DNA of 64,000 bases, taken from the NCBI RefSeq assembly GCF_014692515.1, contig NZ_JACOIK010000003.1:1-64000 (forward strand). The letters are read 5' to 3'. This document shows, piece after piece, positions 62,038 through 64,000 of the stretch (position 1 is the first letter of the stretch; every line of letters starts with the position of its first letter). Source of the stretch: Sphingobacterium micropteri. Lineage in GTDB: Bacteria > Bacteroidota > Bacteroidia > Sphingobacteriales > Sphingobacteriaceae. The position numbers and the translations under genes were made by a program. The notes beneath the pieces are model-generated. The model was given only the letters and a program-made list of their open reading frames with translations, ran no database searches and was not told the DNA's origin.

Positions 62038-64000
62038 ATGCGAAAAATCTTAATTGCTGTATGTGTTCTTGCCCATACGCTATTGTATGCCCAACAAAAA
62101 GTAAAAATATACGGGAAAATTCTATCTGCGGATAGCCAACCTGCTGCTGGTATCACGGTCAATATAAATGGTCTGGGAAAATCCTCCTATACCGATGCAA
62201 AGGGAAATTATACGTTCAACGATATCGATACGGGAAGATATATGCTTGCGATATCTGCGGTAGGCATAAAGCCATTGTCCCGTGAAATCTATATTCGCCC
62301 AGGTGGTCGATTGCAAATTCCGACAATTTACTTAACGGAAAATCGCGCCTCTTTGGAGGAAATCAATATTTATGGGATACGGAATACGTATACGCGGAAA
62401 ACTAGTCCCTATGTGGCCAAGATGCCTTTACGCAATCTAGAGAATCCACAGTCGTACGCTGTTATTACGAAGGAGCTGTTGCAGAGCCAGGTAAATACAA
62501 GTTTTGACGATGCCTTGGCGAATGTTTCTGGTGTGGACCAGCTGTGGGGTGCGACCGGTCGCCCGGGAGATGGATCGTCTTATTATACATTACGTGGATT
62601 TACAACGCAGGTTGCTATGGTCAATGGTGTAGTAAGTATTGCCAGCGGAAGTCCCGATCCAGCAAATCTGGAAACAATTGAAGTGATTAAGGGACCCTCC
62701 GGTTCATTGTATGGCGGGGCGGCTATCGGCTTTGGTGGTTTGATCAATAATGTGACGAAAAAGCCTTTGGATACCCTTGGTGGACGTGTAAATTATATTT
62801 TTGGATCTTTTGACCAACATCGGGTAACGGCAGATGTATACGGTCCGCTTTCGAAGGATCATAAATGGTTAGGACGTGTAAATACAGCCTTTACAAGCAC
62901 GGGTACTTTTCAGGATGCCGGATTCAACAGATCTTTCTTCATTGCTCCATCTTTATTATATCGGGCCAACGAGCGTTTGGATATCCAGCTCGATGCTGAA
63001 ATTTACCAAAGTAAAGCGACCAACCCCTTGATGGTATTTCTAAATAGAAGTCGTGACCTTTTTGCACGTACACCATCTGAGCTGCAGTTTGATTTCGATA
63101 AATCGTATACGCATAACGATGTGACATTTAAGAATCCGGTCGCCAATATTCGTGGAAACGTAAACTATCGTCTGGATGACCGCTGGACGTCCAATACGAC
63201 GGTCAGTTTCAATCAACGGAAATCTGATGGTTATTTCCAATATGTGATGTACCTGGAACCAGGCAACGATACGTTGATCAGCCGTTATGCCGGAGATCAG
63301 GATTATGTGGCGAAAGTCTTCAATGCACAGCAGAATTTTGTGGGGGATTACCGGATCGGAACAATGCGTAACCGTACGTTGATCGGTATTGATTATCTCT
63401 TCCAGCAGGCGGTAACACACAACTCGCCCTACGTTTTGGTAGATAAAATAAATACGTCCTATGATGATCCTGACTACTACAAATTCAATGCGGCATTCAT
63501 CGATCAAGCTATCGCTGCCTCCAATGGTGCTGAAACAAATAACCGTAGCCGGAACGGCGTGTTGGGAGGTTATGTGTCCAATGTGTTGGATGTGACACCT
63601 GCTCTTCATGTCCATCTCGCATTGCGTGTGGACTATTTTGATAACAAAGGAACGTATAATTATGATGCGGATACAACGACGGGTGCATATAGCCAGACCG
63701 CGCTCTCACCAAGGGTAGGGCTCGTGTACGAGCTTATGAAAGATCGAATATCGTTCTTCGGTAATTATCAGAATGGATTCAAAAATGTTGCGCCGATAGT
63801 ACAACCTTTACCAGATGTTTCGGGTGATTTCGAACCACAGCAAGCTGAGCAATGGGAAGCAGGGGTGAAGTTTAATTTATTTAATGACCGTGTGGGGTTG
63901 ACGGCAAGTTATTATGATATTTCTGTCAACAACATCACCAGACCGGAAACTATTGAACGTGATGGCGAGTTCTATAATATTACGGTACAGGATGGAACAC
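62038..64000 (+). CDS. TonB-dependent siderophore receptor, 3' end beyond the window
   Basis: ATG 62038 opens a frame still open at 64000 (654 codons). Signal peptide to about LLYAQ (19), a carboxypeptidase-regulatory-like domain (about 24-100), a plug beginning NPQSYAVITKELLQSQV (about 140) and TFDD-like SFDDALANVSGVDQLWG, then YTLRGFTTQVAMVNGV and VIKGPSGSLYGGAAIGFGGLINNVTKKP, the hallmark of FpvA/FhuA-type siderophore receptors. Barrel strands follow to the edge. The start codon spacing fits a divergent promoter region with the EEP gene (205 bases). It probably works with the siderophore-interacting protein at 6872 in iron uptake, though the two loci are far apart. Confidence 0.9.
   Translation, partial: MRKILIAVCVLAHTLLYAQQKVKIYGKILSADSQPAAGITVNINGLGKSSYTDAKGNYTFNDIDTGRYMLAISAVGIKPLSREIYIRPGGRLQIPTIYLTENRASLEEINIYGIRNTYTRKTSPYVAKMPLRNLENPQSYAVITKELLQSQVNTSFDDALANVSGVDQLWGATGRPGDGSSYYTLRGFTTQVAMVNGVVSIASGSPDPANLETIEVIKGPSGSLYGGAAIGFGGLINNVTKKPLDTLGGRVNYIFGSFDQHRVTADVYGPLSKDHKWLGRVNTAFTSTGTFQDAGFNRSFFIAPSLLYRANERLDIQLDAEIYQSKATNPLMVFLNRSRDLFARTPSELQFDFDKSYTHNDVTFKNPVANIRGNVNYRLDDRWTSNTTVSFNQRKSDGYFQYVMYLEPGNDTLISRYAGDQDYVAKVFNAQQNFVGDYRIGTMRNRTLIGIDYLFQQAVTHNSPYVLVDKINTSYDDPDYYKFNAAFIDQAIAASNGAETNNRSRNGVLGGYVSNVLDVTPALHVHLALRVDYFDNKGTYNYDADTTTGAYSQTALSPRVGLVYELMKDRISFFGNYQNGFKNVAPIVQPLPDVSGDFEPQQAEQWEAGVKFNLFNDRVGLTASYYDISVNNITRPETIERDGEFYNITVQDGT

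Overview
The window reads as a chromosome segment of a Bacteroidota bacterium, most like the Sphingobacteriaceae (Sphingobacterium, Pedobacter, Olivibacter relatives). The evidence is five SusC/SusD-type or siderophore TonB receptors, four SusD lipoproteins, four FecR anti-sigma factors, four ECF sigma factors, several secreted glycoside hydrolases, Bacteroidota promoter motifs (TTTG...TAnnTTTG) and moderate GC. No tRNA, rRNA or CRISPR array was seen. Species assignment is inference only.

Layout. Positions 1-127 hold the end of an IS3-family element whose OrfA runs off the left edge; it abuts a 5'-truncated fibronectin-III gene that heads a tightly coupled four-gene cassette (FN3, DUF5675, two very small proteins; 145-1548). 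Then come an outer-membrane barrel (-), a GH2 enzyme (+), a short-chain dehydrogenase remnant joined to an Omp85-type gene (+), a siderophore-interacting protein and an AraC regulator (-), and a lone ECF sigma factor (+).

9327-19569 (-) is a pectin-type polysaccharide utilisation locus: FecR, SusC, SusD, GH28, GH78. It lacks an adjacent sigma factor; the lone one at 8750 lies at its other end. 20048-28042 (-) and 28133-37161 (-) are two consecutive loci with the same plan (ECF sigma, FecR, SusC, SusD, secreted enzyme), but the enzymes are a calcineurin-like phosphoesterase and a phosphocholine-type phospholipase C instead of glycosidases. I read these as Sus-like systems for phosphorylated or phospholipid substrates; this is the most interesting feature of the window.

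37586-52874 (+), divergent from the phospholipase locus, is a second polysaccharide locus: ECF sigma, FecR, SusC, SusD, GH31, GH29, SGNH esterase, GH29, Gfo/Idh/MocA oxidoreductase. It carries exo-acting enzymes and no recognisable endo-enzyme, so its substrate is probably a fucosylated oligosaccharide.

53172-64000 holds a short UvrA-like ABC ATPase, a PD40-type lipoprotein, a DUF3050 remnant, a lipoprotein of unknown role, a three-gene HmuY/surface-lipoprotein operon (-), a membrane-anchored EEP-family enzyme (-) and the start of a TonB-dependent siderophore receptor (+) that leaves the window open. HmuY, the receptor, the siderophore-interacting protein and the AraC regulator give a secondary iron/heme theme.

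The window also contains decayed fragments of five kinds: the IS-truncated FN3 gene, the SDR N-terminus, a second Omp85 3' end, the DUF3050 C-terminus and a piece of the PD40 lipoprotein gene. One terminator-like hairpin sequence occurs three times.
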